A program made the translations under genes and the position numbers. A stretch of 64,000 nt of DNA from Lentzea sp. NBRC 105346. GTDB lineage: Bacteria > Actinomycetota > Actinomycetes > Mycobacteriales > Pseudonocardiaceae. Under the pieces are notes generated by a model that saw only the letters and a program-made list of their open reading frames with translations, did no database searches and was not told where the DNA came from. Below, piece by piece: positions 1 through 9,805 of this stretch (positions within the stretch are counted from its first letter, which is position 1; each line of letters begins with the position of its first letter). The DNA is taken from contig NZ_BSTQ01000008.1 in assembly GCF_030269605.1 (NCBI RefSeq), positions 77,601 to 141,600 on the forward strand, in the 5' to 3' direction.

Positions 1-128
1 CCTGGCGCTCGCCCGACGTGTGACCTGGCGCTCGCCCGACGTGTGACCTGGCGCTCGCCCGACGTGTGACCTGGCGCTCGCCCGACGTGTGACCTGGCGC
101 TCGCCCGACGTGTGACCTGGCGCTCGCC
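1..128. repeat. 23-bp tandem repeat, about 5.5 copies, cut by window start
   Basis: Five identical head-to-tail copies of a 23-bp unit beginning CCTGGCGCTCGCCCGAC and ending GTGTGA start at 1, 24, 47, 70 and 93. A partial sixth copy from 116 runs into unique sequence at about 128. The copies are perfect, so the array is young or being homogenised. It lies about 100 bp upstream of the HAD phosphatase and may continue to the left. Each copy holds a TGA in one frame, so it could be the duplicated tail of an upstream gene, but no such gene is visible here. Confidence 0.95.
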
Positions 129-228
129 GGCCGGAATTGTCGGTGCTGTCTGGGAGAATGGAATCAAGGGGGACCCCCTTCGCCGGGGGACGCCCGATTG
201 AGCGTGTCGTGACTTGGGGAGTGTGTCC

Positions 229-900
229 GTGGTTCGTCCTGCCGCCGTCCTGTGGGACATGGACGGAACGCTGCTGGACTCGGAGAAGCTGTGGGACATC
301 CCGCTCTACGAGTACGCCGAGAAGCTCGGCGGCCGGCTGTCGCTGGCGACCCGGCAGAAGATGGTCGGCACGAACGTGCCCACGACGATGTCGCTGCTGT
401 TCGGCGAGGTCGGCATCACGCCGACCGCGGACGACCTGGCGGACGGCGCCGCGTGGATCCTGCGGCGCACGGAGGAGGTGTTCCGGTCCGGGCTGGTGTG
501 GCGGCCGGGCGCCCAGGAGGCGTTGCGGACCGTGCGCGCGTCCGGCGTGCCGATGGCGCTCGTGACGTCGACCGACCGCGGGCTGACCGAGATCTGCCTC
601 GACACGATCGGGCGTGAGCTGTTCGATGCGACGGTGTGCGGTGACGAGGTCGACGGGCTGAACAAGCCGCTGCCGGAGCCGTATCTGAAGGCCGCGCGGT
701 TGCTCAATGTCGAACCGCGTTCGACAGTGGCGATCGAAGACTCTCCGACGGGCGTGCGTTCCGCGGTCGCGGCCGGGTGCACGGTGCTGGTGGTGCCGTG
801 TGACGTGCCCGTGGACGAAGGCGAGCGCCGCGTGTTCCGCGACTCGCTGGTCGGTCTGGAACTCGCGACGCTCGCTTCGCTGCTAGACGGTCGTCTTTAG
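229..900 (+). CDS. HAD-family phosphatase (phosphoglucomutase-like subfamily)
   Basis: This is a 223-residue haloacid-dehalogenase-type hydrolase, expected to remove phosphate from a small sugar- or nucleotide-type phosphate in the cytosol. HAD motif I, DMDGT, lies near the N terminus, where the first Asp is the nucleophile. A Thr-Ser stretch (VTSTDRG) fits motif II, a Lys in NKPLPEPYL fits motif III, and AIEDSPTGV is the acidic motif IV. The size and helical cap after motif I match the beta-phosphoglucomutase-like subfamily. GTG at 229 was chosen because GGGGAG at 216-221 sits 7 nt upstream; TTG 214 and GTG 223 are in frame alternatives. The last 18 bases overlap the 3' end of the convergent cbtA. 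The substrate cannot be told from sequence. Confidence 0.85.
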   Translation: MVRPAAVLWDMDGTLLDSEKLWDIPLYEYAEKLGGRLSLATRQKMVGTNVPTTMSLLFGEVGITPTADDLADGAAWILRRTEEVFRSGLVWRPGAQEALRTVRASGVPMALVTSTDRGLTEICLDTIGRELFDATVCGDEVDGLNKPLPEPYLKAARLLNVEPRSTVAIEDSPTGVRSAVAAGCTVLVVPCDVPVDEGERRVFRDSLVGLELATLASLLDGRL

Positions 901-1617
901 CTTCCGGACGGCCGGGTCGACCAGGAGGCCGAACACCAGCCCGAGGCCCACGTACATCGTGGCCGTCTCGGCCAGCGACGAGAGCCGGAACTGCCACAGC
1001 ACCGCGGTCGGCATGTCCGCCGGAATCGCGTCCGGGGACGCCGGGAACACCAGCAGCACGATCGCCGTCGCGGCCACGACCGCGAGCAGCACTGCCGTGG
1101 TGCGGACCGGTGCGGCGAGGTGCTGCAGCCGTGCCGCGAGCCGGCTCGCCCCGTAGACGATCACCAGACCCGCGGCGATCACGCCGAGGTAGAGGACCGT
1201 GCGGAAGTCGACCGTGTCCGGGTCGCCGACCGCGGGCGGGTTGGGCGGGTACTTGAGGAACGGCAGCAGCGCGGCCGCCCCGAACACCGCGACGCCCAGC
1301 GAGAGGCTGCGGCTGAACGGCGTTCGATCCACGAACCAGCGGTTCGCCATGGCGTACGCGGTGGCGAACACCAGGCCGATCGCGAGGCCGACGATCACCG
1401 GTGCGAGCACGCCGCCGACCAGCTGCAGCGGCCGGCTGACCAGTGCTTCCTCATGGGAGTGCTCGCCACCACCGGTGTGCTGGCGGGACTCCTCGACGGC
1501 CAGCGCCGCGCGGATCGGGATCTCGACCAGGAGGAGACCGACCAGGCCCGCGGCGAGCCCGGAGATCCCTCCGGCCGCGACCCCGCGCAGCGCCAGAGAC
1601 CTGTATGTGGTTGTCAT
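883..1617 (-). CDS. cbtA: CbtA-family cobalt transporter subunit
   Basis: This is a 244-residue membrane protein with about five or six hydrophobic helices, matching the CbtA family, the larger partner of CbtB in a predicted cobalt uptake system for cobalamin synthesis. A His/Glu-rich segment, GGEHSHEEALVSRP, after the first helix is a plausible metal contact. It follows cbtB by 13 bp on the same strand, and both lie downstream of a cobalamin riboswitch, so expression should fall when B12 is plentiful. The gene converges on the HAD phosphatase and overlaps its end by 18 bp. Family assignment rests on topology, the His-rich loop, the CbtB neighbour and the riboswitch. Transport has been inferred for the family mainly from such context. 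Confidence 0.87.
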   Translation of the reverse strand: MTTTYRSLALRGVAAGGISGLAAGLVGLLLVEIPIRAALAVEESRQHTGGGEHSHEEALVSRPLQLVGGVLAPVIVGLAIGLVFATAYAMANRWFVDRTPFSRSLSLGVAVFGAAALLPFLKYPPNPPAVGDPDTVDFRTVLYLGVIAAGLVIVYGASRLAARLQHLAAPVRTTAVLLAVVAATAIVLLVFPASPDAIPADMPTAVLWQFRLSSLAETATMYVGLGLVFGLLVDPAVRKLKTTV

Positions 1618-1630
1618 GCGGGCCCCGGGA

Positions 1631-1819
1631 TCAGTGGCAGGGAACGCCGAGCGCGTGCCGGCCGTCGTGGAAGAACTCGTGCAGCAGTTCGGATGAGGCG
1701 CCGAGCGCGAGTCCGTTCTCCTGCAGCACCAGGTAGGTGACCAGAAGACCGAGCAGTGCGACGGCGAACGCCCACTTCGGTACCTGGACGGCGGACAGAT
1801 GGGCAGCGGGGCTCGTCAT
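1631..1819 (-). CDS. cbtB: CbtB-family cobalt transporter subunit
   Basis: This is a 62-residue protein with one transmembrane helix (residues about 15-35). Its C-terminal His-rich tail, HEFFHDGRHALGVPCH, is the hallmark of CbtB, where it is thought to bind cobalt. The start at 1819 is decided by a strong GGAGGAG Shine-Dalgarno six bases upstream; an ATG five codons earlier would place this ribosome site inside the gene. It is the first gene after the cobalamin riboswitch and is followed 13 bp later by cbtA, so the two form a B12-repressed operon. Confidence 0.9.
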   Translation of the reverse strand: MTSPAAHLSAVQVPKWAFAVALLGLLVTYLVLQENGLALGASSELLHEFFHDGRHALGVPCH

Positions 1820-1854
1820 GACGGGCTCCTCCATACCTCGTGGAAGGTCAACTG

Positions 1855-2010
1855 TTCAGCGCCGCAGCCGGTCTCCTGACTCCCGGATCGACACCGCCCC
1901 CGCGTCTTCCCAGCCCTTCGGCCAGTGACGTGCTCGGCGGGGTTGGCTCCCCGGTCACAGTGGCGAGGACCGCGCCGGATTTTCACCGGCTTCCCGTCAC
2001 TGCGGCGCCC
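1855..2010 (-). promoter_or_regulatory. Cobalamin (AdoCbl) riboswitch upstream of cbtB-cbtA
   Basis: Read on the minus strand, this leader shows the usual cobalamin riboswitch landmarks in order: GACGGGAAGCCGGTG near 1998-1984, the core GCCACTGTGACC-GGGGAGCC near 1965, and the B12 box GAGTCAGGAGACCGGC near 1882-1867. The ribosome site of cbtB follows about 35 nt later. Cobalamin binding should fold the leader so that translation or transcription of the cobalt uptake genes is reduced. The boundaries are approximate because I placed them by motif, not by a covariance model. Confidence 0.9.
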
Positions 2011-2067
2011 GAACCGTACGGGTTTTCGCCGGGAATGCACAACCGGCCATAAGAGTTGTCGCGTTGA

Positions 2068-2727
2068 TCACTTCGTCAGTGGACAGTCGCCGCAGGTCCC
2101 GCCGCCCTCGAGGCGGTAGTACAGACAACAGCTGCGGCGCCGGAACGCCACCTCACCGGGAAACGCGATGAACTCTCCGGTTCCGTTCCACGGTGCCTGT
2201 TCGAGTACGTGCTCACCCCGTTTTGTGGCTTCTTCCGCGCTGATCGTGTTCGTGACCGCCATGGTGCGCAACGCGCCCGCGATCGCCGACACGGCGTTGC
2301 CCCACAGCAGTCCACGTGCGACCGGAACGATCTTCCGGATCGCGTCGATGATCGGTGCGAGCGCTTCCGCGGGCTCCGGACCCTGCTGCGGTGTGTCGAT
2401 GCGGAGGGAGAGTCCGCTGCCGTCGTAGCGCCACCAGAGGTTGCCCGGCCGGATGTCCGGTGTGATGCCGTCGAGCGCGTTCGTCGCCGTGACCGGGCAC
2501 AGCAGGCGCGCGGTGTAGCTCAGGAAGAACAGGCTCGCGGCCACTCGTGGTTCGTTCGTGCGATACCGCCGCGCGATCGTCTCGATGGTTTCGGCGAGGA
2601 GGGGGCCTTCGAGCAGAGCGGTGCCGGGGTGCCAGGAGTCGTCCGGGCGGCCGACGTCGAGCACGAAGAACGGGCTGATGCCGCGCACCTTGCGCAACGA
2701 CGCGAGGGTCTCGCCGAATTCGGACAC
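2068..2727 (-). CDS. FhuF-like [2Fe-2S] protein (siderophore iron reductase family)
   Basis: This is a 219-residue protein ending in RRSCCLYYRLEGGGTCGDCPL, the C-C-x10-C-x2-C pattern that holds the [2Fe-2S] cluster in FhuF-type ferric-siderophore reductases. The central region (TARLLCPVTATNALDG... and ALxGALRxM-like helices) also fits that family. Expected role: cytosolic reduction of Fe(III) in imported siderophore complexes. It starts at GTG 2727 with GGAG nine bases upstream. It lies on the same strand as and just upstream of the cobalamin riboswitch, but is probably not controlled by it because the riboswitch lies 3' of the gene. No siderophore transporter is adjacent. Confidence 0.82.
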   Translation of the reverse strand: MSEFGETLASLRKVRGISPFFVLDVGRPDDSWHPGTALLEGPLLAETIETIARRYRTNEPRVAASLFFLSYTARLLCPVTATNALDGITPDIRPGNLWWRYDGSGLSLRIDTPQQGPEPAEALAPIIDAIRKIVPVARGLLWGNAVSAIAGALRTMAVTNTISAEEATKRGEHVLEQAPWNGTGEFIAFPGEVAFRRRSCCLYYRLEGGGTCGDCPLTK

Positions 2728-2810
2728 TTTTCGCTACTCCGTGTATCTCGGGCGCTCTGCCGCCGCTCTCATCCAGTAACAATGCACCATCATCCGGGGG
2801 GATGATCATC

Positions 2811-3104
2811 ATGACCAGCAAGGAGTTCTGGCGAGACACCGCTGAGCGTGCCATCCGCACCTTCCTGCAGACGTTCGCCGCGATGTTCAGCGCCGGCGGG
2901 CTCGGCCTGCTCGACGCGCCTTGGGTGACCGCGCTGTCGACGGCCGGGATGGCCGCGCTGCTGAGCGTCATCAACTCGGTGCTCGCCTCGCCGTTCGGGC
3001 GGGAGAACTCGGCGAGCGTCCTGTCAGATCCGGTTCGCCGCGACCTGCCGCGCCGCCAGGGCACGGACGCGGCGGCGGACGAGACTGTCGGGGCGGGGCG
3101 CTAG
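2811..3104 (+). CDS. Small holin-like membrane protein
   Basis: This is a 97-residue protein: a short polar N terminus ([17 protein letters not shown]), two hydrophobic segments at about residues 17-33 and 38-60, then a charged tail. This resembles the r1t-type holins of actinophages, which are also found as stand-alone chromosomal genes in actinomycetes. No lysin or other phage gene is nearby. ATG 2811 was chosen over ATG 2802 because GGGGGG at 2796-2801 is nine bases upstream of 2811 and touches 2802. The last 81 bases overlap the 3' end of the convergent kinase gene, so the C-terminal tail is encoded opposite another gene. The holin label is a family resemblance; pore formation is not shown. 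Confidence 0.6.
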   Translation: MTSKEFWRDTAERAIRTFLQTFAAMFSAGGLGLLDAPWVTALSTAGMAALLSVINSVLASPFGRENSASVLSDPVRRDLPRRQGTDAAADETVGAGR

Positions 3105-3863
3105 GAACTGCGCCAGGCTCAACAGGTCCAGCCGTCTCCCGCGGTCGAGGGCGTCCTCGTCGGCTCCGGTCGCTTCGAGGACGCCCATCTCGAACGGCGT
3201 TCGACAATGTCGGTGTTCGAAGCGCAACAGGTTGCCCAGGTCCGTCTCGCGCGGACCGGCGAACGTGAACTCCCAGTCGAGTAGCGCCGCGACGCTTCCG
3301 TCCGGTTTGAGCAGGACGTTCTTCGGGTTCAGGTCGGCGTGCACGCGCACCGGGTCCGTCTCCAGGTCGACCGCGTGTTCGGCGGCGAGCTCGCGCCATC
3401 CCGGCGGGGCGTCGGTCGCCTGGGTGAGCAGCTCGTTCAGCATTGTCGAACCGTCCGCTGGCCACGGCGTGATCTGCCAACCGTCGTTCGACCATGTCAA
3501 CTCACCGGCGCTCGGACGCTTCCGTTCCCACACGCTGTTCGCCAATTCGCCCAATGTCCGGCCGAGCGTTCGACCATGTCGAACGGTGTCCGCGCGCACA
3601 CCGTCCACCCAGGACAGCACGGCCCGATCTCCGGACGCGGCAAGCACTTCCGGCACCGGGACGCCGTCCTCGCGAGCTTCCCGCAACGCCGCGATCTCCA
3701 GGCTCGCCACACCGGGCCGGGTCCATCGGCGCAGCACCACCCGTCCGTTCACCCGCAGCACGTCGTTGATGTATCCGCCCGACACCCGTTCGACATTGTC
3801 GACCCGTGTGATGCCGGCGGTCCTGAGCAGCTCGACGTCCACGGGTTGGAACTCAGTGCCCAC
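3024..3863 (-). CDS. Aminoglycoside phosphotransferase-fold kinase
   Basis: This is a 279-residue APH/choline-kinase-fold protein. The catalytic loop [11 protein letters not shown] supplies the base Asp and metal-binding Asn, and [11 protein letters not shown] carries the second metal-binding Asp. An N-terminal [10 protein letters not shown] is the nucleotide-binding hairpin. Such proteins phosphorylate small hydroxyl compounds, and the substrate is not predictable here. I took GTG 3863 as the start, because a longer reading would run into hisE on the other strand; the gap to hisE is then 40 bp (divergent). The gene holds five copies, complete or partial, of the dispersed GTTCGAC-NWT-GTCGAAC palindrome, the densest cluster in the window. 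It overlaps the holin-like gene at its 3' end. Confidence 0.8.
   Translation of the reverse strand: MGTEFQPVDVELLRTAGITRVDNVERVSGGYINDVLRVNGRVVLRRWTRPGVASLEIAALREAREDGVPVPEVLAASGDRAVLSWVDGVRADTVRHGRTLGRTLGELANSVWERKRPSAGELTWSNDGWQITPWPADGSTMLNELLTQATDAPPGWRELAAEHAVDLETDPVRVHADLNPKNVLLKPDGSVAALLDWEFTFAGPRETDLGNLLRFEHRHCRTPFEMGVLEATGADEDALDRGRRLDLLSLAQFLAPRPDSLVRRRVRALAARQVAANRI
3435..3451. repeat. Dispersed 17-bp palindrome, GTTCAGCATTGTCGAAC
   Basis: This copy of the palindrome family has one arm mismatch. It lies inside the APH-fold kinase and is read on the minus strand as codons for Ser-Thr-Met-Leu-Asn. Partial copies in the same gene lie at 3199, 3486 and 3788. Confidence 0.8.
3568..3584. 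repeat. Dispersed 17-bp palindrome, GTTCGACCATGTCGAAC
   Basis: The 7-bp arms are perfect around a central CAT. On the minus strand it encodes Val-Arg-His-Gly-Arg-Thr of the APH-fold kinase, a different reading frame from the copies that encode Asp-Ile-Val-Glu. Confidence 0.85.
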
Positions 3864-3903
3864 GTTGCAAGCGTCCGTTCGGGGGATGGGAGGATGCGGA
3901 GCC

Positions 3904-4167
3904 GTGAAGACCTTCGACGAGCTGTTCGCCGAACTCAGCGAACGCGCCCGCACCAAGCCAGAGGGATCAGGCACCGTTGTAGCACTCGAGGCCGGCGTTC
4001 ATGCGCAGGGCAAGAAGGTGCTCGAGGAGGCCGGCGAGGTGTGGATCGCGGCGGAGCATGAGAGCGACGAGCGGCTGGCCGAGGAGATCTCGCAGCTGTT
4101 GTACCGGCTGCAGGTGTTGATGCTGGGCCGCGGGCTGACCCTCGACGACGTCTACAAGTACCTGTGA
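3904..4167 (+). CDS. hisE: Phosphoribosyl-ATP pyrophosphohydrolase
   Basis: This 87-residue protein is the stand-alone HisE typical of actinomycetes, which hydrolyses PR-ATP to PR-AMP at the second step of histidine synthesis. The conserved pattern is visible: [13 protein letters not shown] at the N terminus, [14 protein letters not shown] with the metal-binding EExxE-type cluster, and an [12 protein letters not shown] helix. It starts at GTG 3904 with GGGAGG upstream. The stop overlaps a GTG four bases earlier, but hisG more likely starts 14 bases downstream. hisE-hisG is the standard actinobacterial pair. A promoter should lie in the 40 bp shared with the divergent kinase. Confidence 0.95.
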   Translation: MKTFDELFAELSERARTKPEGSGTVVALEAGVHAQGKKVLEEAGEVWIAAEHESDERLAEEISQLLYRLQVLMLGRGLTLDDVYKYL

Positions 4168-4181
4168 CTGGAGACCGGAAG

Positions 4182-5042
4182 ATGCTGCGCGTAGCGGTTC
4201 CGAACAAGGGTGCGCTCGCCGAACGCGCCTCCGCCATGCTCACCGAGGCCGGCTACCGCCAGCGGCACGAGCCGCGGGACCTGACGGTGCTCGACCCGTC
4301 CAACGACGTCGAGTTCTTCTTCTTGCGCCCCAAGGACATCGCGATCTACGTGGCGTCCGGCGACCTGGACCTCGGCATCACCGGCCGCGACCTCGCCGAG
4401 GACTCCGGCGCCGACGAGAACGGCGACGCCGTCGAGGAGCTCCTCGCGCTCGGGTTCGGCGGCTCGACGTTCCGCTACGCCGGTCCGCGCGGGACCGACT
4501 GGAAGGTCGAGGACCTCGAGGGCAAGCGCCTCGCCACGGCCTACCCGAGGCTGGTCGGCAAGGACCTGCGCCGGCGCGGCATCACCGCCAAGGTGATCCG
4601 CCTCGACGGAGCCGTCGAGATCTCGATCCAGCTGGGCGTGGCCGATCTGATCGCCGACGTCGTCGGGTCCGGCCGGACGCTGCGCCAGCACGACCTGGTG
4701 CCGTTCGGTGAGCCGATCTGCGAGTCCGAGGCCGTCCTCGTGCACCGGCGGGGGTCCGACCTCTCGGCGGCGAAGCAGCAGCTCACGGCACGCCTGCAGG
4801 GCGTCGTGTTCGCGCAGCAGTACCTGATGCTCGACTACGACTGCCCGCGCTCGCTGCTGGAGAAGGCCATCGCGCTGACCCCCGGCCTCGAGTCGCCCAC
4901 CGTCGCGCCGCTCGCGCACGAGGACTGGGTGGCCGTGCGGTCCATGGTGCCGCGCAAGGACGCCAACCAGGTGATGGACGAGCTGGCCGCCCTGGGAGCG
5001 AAGGCCGTGCTGGCGTCGGACATCAGGTTCTGCCGCCTGTGA
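4182..5042 (+). CDS. hisG: ATP phosphoribosyltransferase, long form
   Basis: This is a 286-residue enzyme that joins ATP and PRPP in the first committed step of histidine synthesis. [12 protein letters not shown] is the typical HisG start, and [18 protein letters not shown] and the PRPP-loop-like [12 protein letters not shown] are visible. The length includes the C-terminal ACT-like domain (from about residue 210), so it is the hexameric, histidine-feedback-regulated form that does not need HisZ. ATG 4182 was chosen because GGAG at 4170-4173 is eight bases upstream; GTG 4164 overlapping the hisE stop is an alternative. The following ABM-domain gene overlaps its stop by 4 bp. Confidence 0.95.
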   Translation: MLRVAVPNKGALAERASAMLTEAGYRQRHEPRDLTVLDPSNDVEFFFLRPKDIAIYVASGDLDLGITGRDLAEDSGADENGDAVEELLALGFGGSTFRYAGPRGTDWKVEDLEGKRLATAYPRLVGKDLRRRGITAKVIRLDGAVEISIQLGVADLIADVVGSGRTLRQHDLVPFGEPICESEAVLVHRRGSDLSAAKQQLTARLQGVVFAQQYLMLDYDCPRSLLEKAIALTPGLESPTVAPLAHEDWVAVRSMVPRKDANQVMDELAALGAKAVLASDIRFCRL

Positions 5043-5326
5043 TCCTCGAAGTCGCCCCGCTCGACGTCGTCCCCGGTCGCGAGGACGACTTCGAGCGGGC
5101 CTTCGCCGAGGCCAGGGAGTTGATCTCCGCGTCGCCGGGTTTCGTCGATCTCGAGCTGCAACGATGCGTGGAGCGGCCCAACCGGTACCTGCTGCTGGTG
5201 CGGTGGGAGACGCTCGAAGATCACACGGTCGGGTTCCGGCAGGGGCCGCTGTACCCGAAGTGGCGGGAGCTGCTGCACCACTTCTACGACCCGTTCCCGA
5301 CGGTCGAGCACTACAGGAGTCTCTGA
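5039..5326 (+). CDS. Antibiotic biosynthesis monooxygenase (ABM)-domain protein
   Basis: This 95-residue protein has the ferredoxin-like ABM fold seen in many small monooxygenases and in proteins of unknown job. It shows [48 protein letters not shown] and a C-terminal [14 protein letters not shown]. The GTG start overlaps the hisG stop (GTGA), so translation is probably coupled. Such a gene next to hisG is common in actinomycetes, but no link to histidine synthesis is known to me. Its 3' end overlaps the convergent phosphoribosyltransferase by 16 bp. Confidence 0.82.
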   Translation: MILEVAPLDVVPGREDDFERAFAEARELISASPGFVDLELQRCVERPNRYLLLVRWETLEDHTVGFRQGPLYPKWRELLHHFYDPFPTVEHYRSL

Positions 5327-5922
5327 ACCTCGCGGTCGGCGACCTGGTCGAAGCTGTCGTACCAGCGGCTGACCGCCCCGAAGTGGTGCGGCGCGTGGAC
5401 GGCCACCACCTCGTCGGTGAACGCGGTCATCGAGTCCGCGGCCGCGACCGGCACGGCCAGCACGATGCGCGCGGGCTCGTGCCCCCGCACCCACTCCACG
5501 GCCGCGTGCGCGGTGACGCCGGTGGCGAGCCCGTCGTCGACGATGATCACGTCGCGCCCCGCGAGCCGCAGGGCCGGCCGGTCGGCCCGGTAGAGGTCCA
5601 TGCGCCGCCGCGCCTCGGCGCGTTCCTGCTCGCAGACGGGCCGCAGGCCTTCGCGCGTGAGGCCGAGCGCGCGCAGGGCGCGGTCGTCGTAGATCGGGTC
5701 GCCGTCGGCGGTCACGGCGCCGACGCCGTACTCGGGGTGCCCAGGCACGCCGATCTTGCGGGCCACGACGACGTCCAGCTCGGCGCCGATCGCGTCGGCG
5801 ACCGCGCGGGCCACCGGGACGCCGCCTCGGGGGAGTCCCAGCACGACCGGGTCCGTCCAAGCCCGCCGGGCGAGCAGCTCGCCCAGTCGCTGGCCTGCGT
5901 CGGCGCGGTCGGAGAATCTCAT
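5311..5922 (-). CDS. Phosphoribosyltransferase-domain protein
   Basis: This 203-residue type I PRTase has the PRPP loop VIIVDDGLATGVTA at about residues 125-138 and the N-terminal GLPRGGVPVARAVADAI signature of the stand-alone PRTase group found in actinobacteria. The base or acceptor cannot be told. ATG 5922 overlaps the stop of the thioesterase gene (ATGA), so the two are translated as a unit. It converges on the ABM gene. Confidence 0.82.
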   Translation of the reverse strand: MRFSDRADAGQRLGELLARRAWTDPVVLGLPRGGVPVARAVADAIGAELDVVVARKIGVPGHPEYGVGAVTADGDPIYDDRALRALGLTREGLRPVCEQERAEARRRMDLYRADRPALRLAGRDVIIVDDGLATGVTAHAAVEWVRGHEPARIVLAVPVAAADSMTAFTDEVVAVHAPHHFGAVSRWYDSFDQVADREVQRLL

Positions 5923-6707
5923 CAGCTGCCTCGGTTACCCCTTTCGCGGACGAACAACGCCTGTGCGGTGCGGCCGACCGGGCCCGTGAGGTCGTGCAGC
6001 ACGCTGGAAGCGACGCCGGCGCCGTCCGGCCCGATGACGGTGTTCGCCTCCAAAGCGAACCACTCACCCTCGGGCTGGCGGAACAGGTGCACGGACAGAT
6101 CGGTGTTGATCGCGAACCACTTGCGGATGTCCAGCCGGCTGGACACGCCACTCGCCGAGTCCGCGATGGAGAAGAGCTTCTGCAACGGCGTCGACTCGTC
6201 TCCCTCGACCGTCTCGACCTTCGGGCGGCCCCACACGACCGCGTCGCCGGGCGCGAAGATGCCCCCGCTCAGCGACAGCCACTCGATGGCCGCCAGGTAG
6301 CCGCCCGACCACCCCTCGGGCACCAGCATCGGTTCCGCGTCCGAAGGCGGCCCGACCGCGGGCGACGCCCCGCCCCGCACCGCGTCGGTGTCGCCGACGC
6401 TGATCCGCCACGCCTTCGCGGTCATCACCGGCCGGCCTTCGTGGCTCAGCGTGCCGGTCAGGAGCTCGACGCTGCGGCCCGGCCGTTCGACTGCCGCCTG
6501 CACCTCGAGGTCGGCGACCGGCACCGGTCCCAGCACCTCGAACGTCACACGCGCCAAGTGCGCGTCGCGCGGTTCGGTGCGCTCGAACTCGCGCACCAGC
6601 AACGCCGAGGGCGGGCCCAGGTGCTGACTCTCGTTGTTCCACGGGCCGATCGTGTGCTCGGTCGACCGGTAACGGCTGCCGCCAAGGGGAACGAAGAAGG
6701 CGTTCAT
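5922..6707 (-). CDS. Acyl-CoA thioesterase-family (double hot dog) protein
   Basis: This 261-residue protein resembles the TesB-like double hot-dog thioesterases of actinomycetes. An N-terminal half (SQHLGPPSALLVREFER, LARVTFEVLGPVPVADLEVQAAVERPGRSVELLTGTL) and a C-terminal half (ADSASGVSSRLDIRKWFAINTDLSVHLFRQPEGEWFALEA) each show hot-dog strands with conserved Asp and Thr. It likely hydrolyses an acyl-CoA. ATG 6707 was taken as start since the family begins at this point; in-frame sequence further upstream is poor in family features. It is the first gene of a two-gene unit with the phosphoribosyltransferase. Confidence 0.8.
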   Translation of the reverse strand: MNAFFVPLGGSRYRSTEHTIGPWNNESQHLGPPSALLVREFERTEPRDAHLARVTFEVLGPVPVADLEVQAAVERPGRSVELLTGTLSHEGRPVMTAKAWRISVGDTDAVRGGASPAVGPPSDAEPMLVPEGWSGGYLAAIEWLSLSGGIFAPGDAVVWGRPKVETVEGDESTPLQKLFSIADSASGVSSRLDIRKWFAINTDLSVHLFRQPEGEWFALEANTVIGPDGAGVASSVLHDLTGPVGRTAQALFVRERGNRGS

Positions 6708-6780
6708 CGCGCGGCCCCATCGAAGATCGTCACTCCGGCTGGCCGGGGTGTGGTGCCGGAGGCGGGGCGGAAGGCGCGCA

Positions 6781-7650
6781 TCAGTCGGCCCGGTCCAGGA
6801 TCGTCTCGTCCTCCTCGGGCTCCGGCCAGCCCGGATACGGCGGAGGAGTGCCGTCGAACGCGGGACACAACGCCTTGTGGTCGCAGTAGTCGCACAACCG
6901 GCTCGGGCTCGGCCGGAAGTCACCCGTCGGCGCCGCGCGCATGATCGCCGCCCAGATCGCCTCCAGCGTCCGCTCGAACCGGCGCAGCTCCGCCTCGTCC
7001 GGCTGGTACGCGAGCGCCTGCCGGTCCGCGAGGTACATCAGCCGCAGCTGCCGGGGCACCTCGCCGCGCAGCCGCCACAGCACCAGCGCGTAGAACTTCA
7101 TCTGGAACAGCGCCTTGGCCTCGCCGACCTCACGCGGCGCCGCGCCCGTCTTGTAGTCGACGACCCGGATCTCACCCGTCGGCGCGACGTCCACCCGGTC
7201 GATGTACCCGCGCAGCAACACGCCGCTCGGCAGCTCCGACTCGACGAGCAGCTCACGCGACTCCGGTTCCAGCCGGCGCGGGTCCTCGAGTCCGAAGTAG
7301 CCGTCCAGCAGGGACTCCGCCGAGCGCAGCCACTCCAGTTCCTCCGCCGACTCGGAGAACAGGTCGGCGAACTCGGGCCGTTCCGCACGGACCCGTTCCC
7401 ACGCCGGGGCCAGGAGTTCCTTGGCACGGTCGGGAACCCGTTCGGCCGCGGGCAGAGTGAAGAGGTCTTCGAGCACCGCGTGCACCACGGTGCCGCGCAC
7501 CTGGGCCTGGGTGGGTTTCTCGGGCAGGCGGTCGACGGCGCGGAACCGGTACAGCAGCGGGCATTGCTTGAAGTCTCCGGCCCGGGAAGGCGACAGGGCC
7601 GGTCGTCGAAGAGGCCGCGTCGCAAGATCCGCCTGCAGTGGTTCCGCCAT
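6781..7650 (-). CDS. RecB-family PD-(D/E)XK nuclease (Rv2119-like)
   Basis: This 289-residue stand-alone RecB/Cas4-type nuclease shows SPSRAGDFKQCPLLYRFR at the N terminus, GTVVHAVLEDL, then GYIDRVD and VVDYKTG, the catalytic D...(D/E)xK core. C-terminal cysteines (CDYCDHKALCP), with the Cys near the N terminus, fit an Fe-S cluster of the AddB/Cas4 sort. The actinobacterial orthologue sits at the same place opposite trmI and hisG, as Rv2119 does in M. tuberculosis. It should process DNA ends. It diverges from the M50 protease gene across 161 bp holding two inverted repeats. Confidence 0.88.
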   Translation of the reverse strand: MAEPLQADLATRPLRRPALSPSRAGDFKQCPLLYRFRAVDRLPEKPTQAQVRGTVVHAVLEDLFTLPAAERVPDRAKELLAPAWERVRAERPEFADLFSESAEELEWLRSAESLLDGYFGLEDPRRLEPESRELLVESELPSGVLLRGYIDRVDVAPTGEIRVVDYKTGAAPREVGEAKALFQMKFYALVLWRLRGEVPRQLRLMYLADRQALAYQPDEAELRRFERTLEAIWAAIMRAAPTGDFRPSPSRLCDYCDHKALCPAFDGTPPPYPGWPEPEEDETILDRAD

Positions 7651-7689
7651 GCCGAGAAGGCTAGGGGAAGGGTCTGACAGTGTTCGATT

Positions 7690-7720
7690 GCCGCGCCTCC
7701 GGCGCGGCGGCGAGGTCGCC
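7690..7720. repeat. Two adjacent inverted repeats in the recB-like / M50 intergenic region
   Basis: GCCGCGCC-TCC-GGCGCGGC (7690-7708) is immediately followed by CGGCGA-GG-TCGCCG (7707-7720). Both lie between divergent genes, so they are not simple terminators. They may be operators or 5' leader hairpins of either gene. Confidence 0.5.
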
Positions 7721-7811
7721 GGGCCGCGCGAAATGACTCGGTCCAGACACCGACGCGACCTCGCGGGGCGAGATCACTGCGGCCCTACACCCGCCCACCT
7801 AGGCTGTTCGG

Positions 7812-9790
<1,979 letters not shown>

Positions 9791-9805
9791 TACGGCAAGG
9801 GCTGA

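Noticed and set aside
1..128. CRISPR array
   Set aside because: Units are directly adjacent without spacers, and no cas gene is present; the Cas4-like gene at 6781 is the conserved RecB-type Rv2119 homologue.
2811..3104. Prophage remnant around the holin-like gene
   Set aside because: No integrase, lysin, capsid or att-like repeat is near; neighbours are ordinary chromosomal genes.
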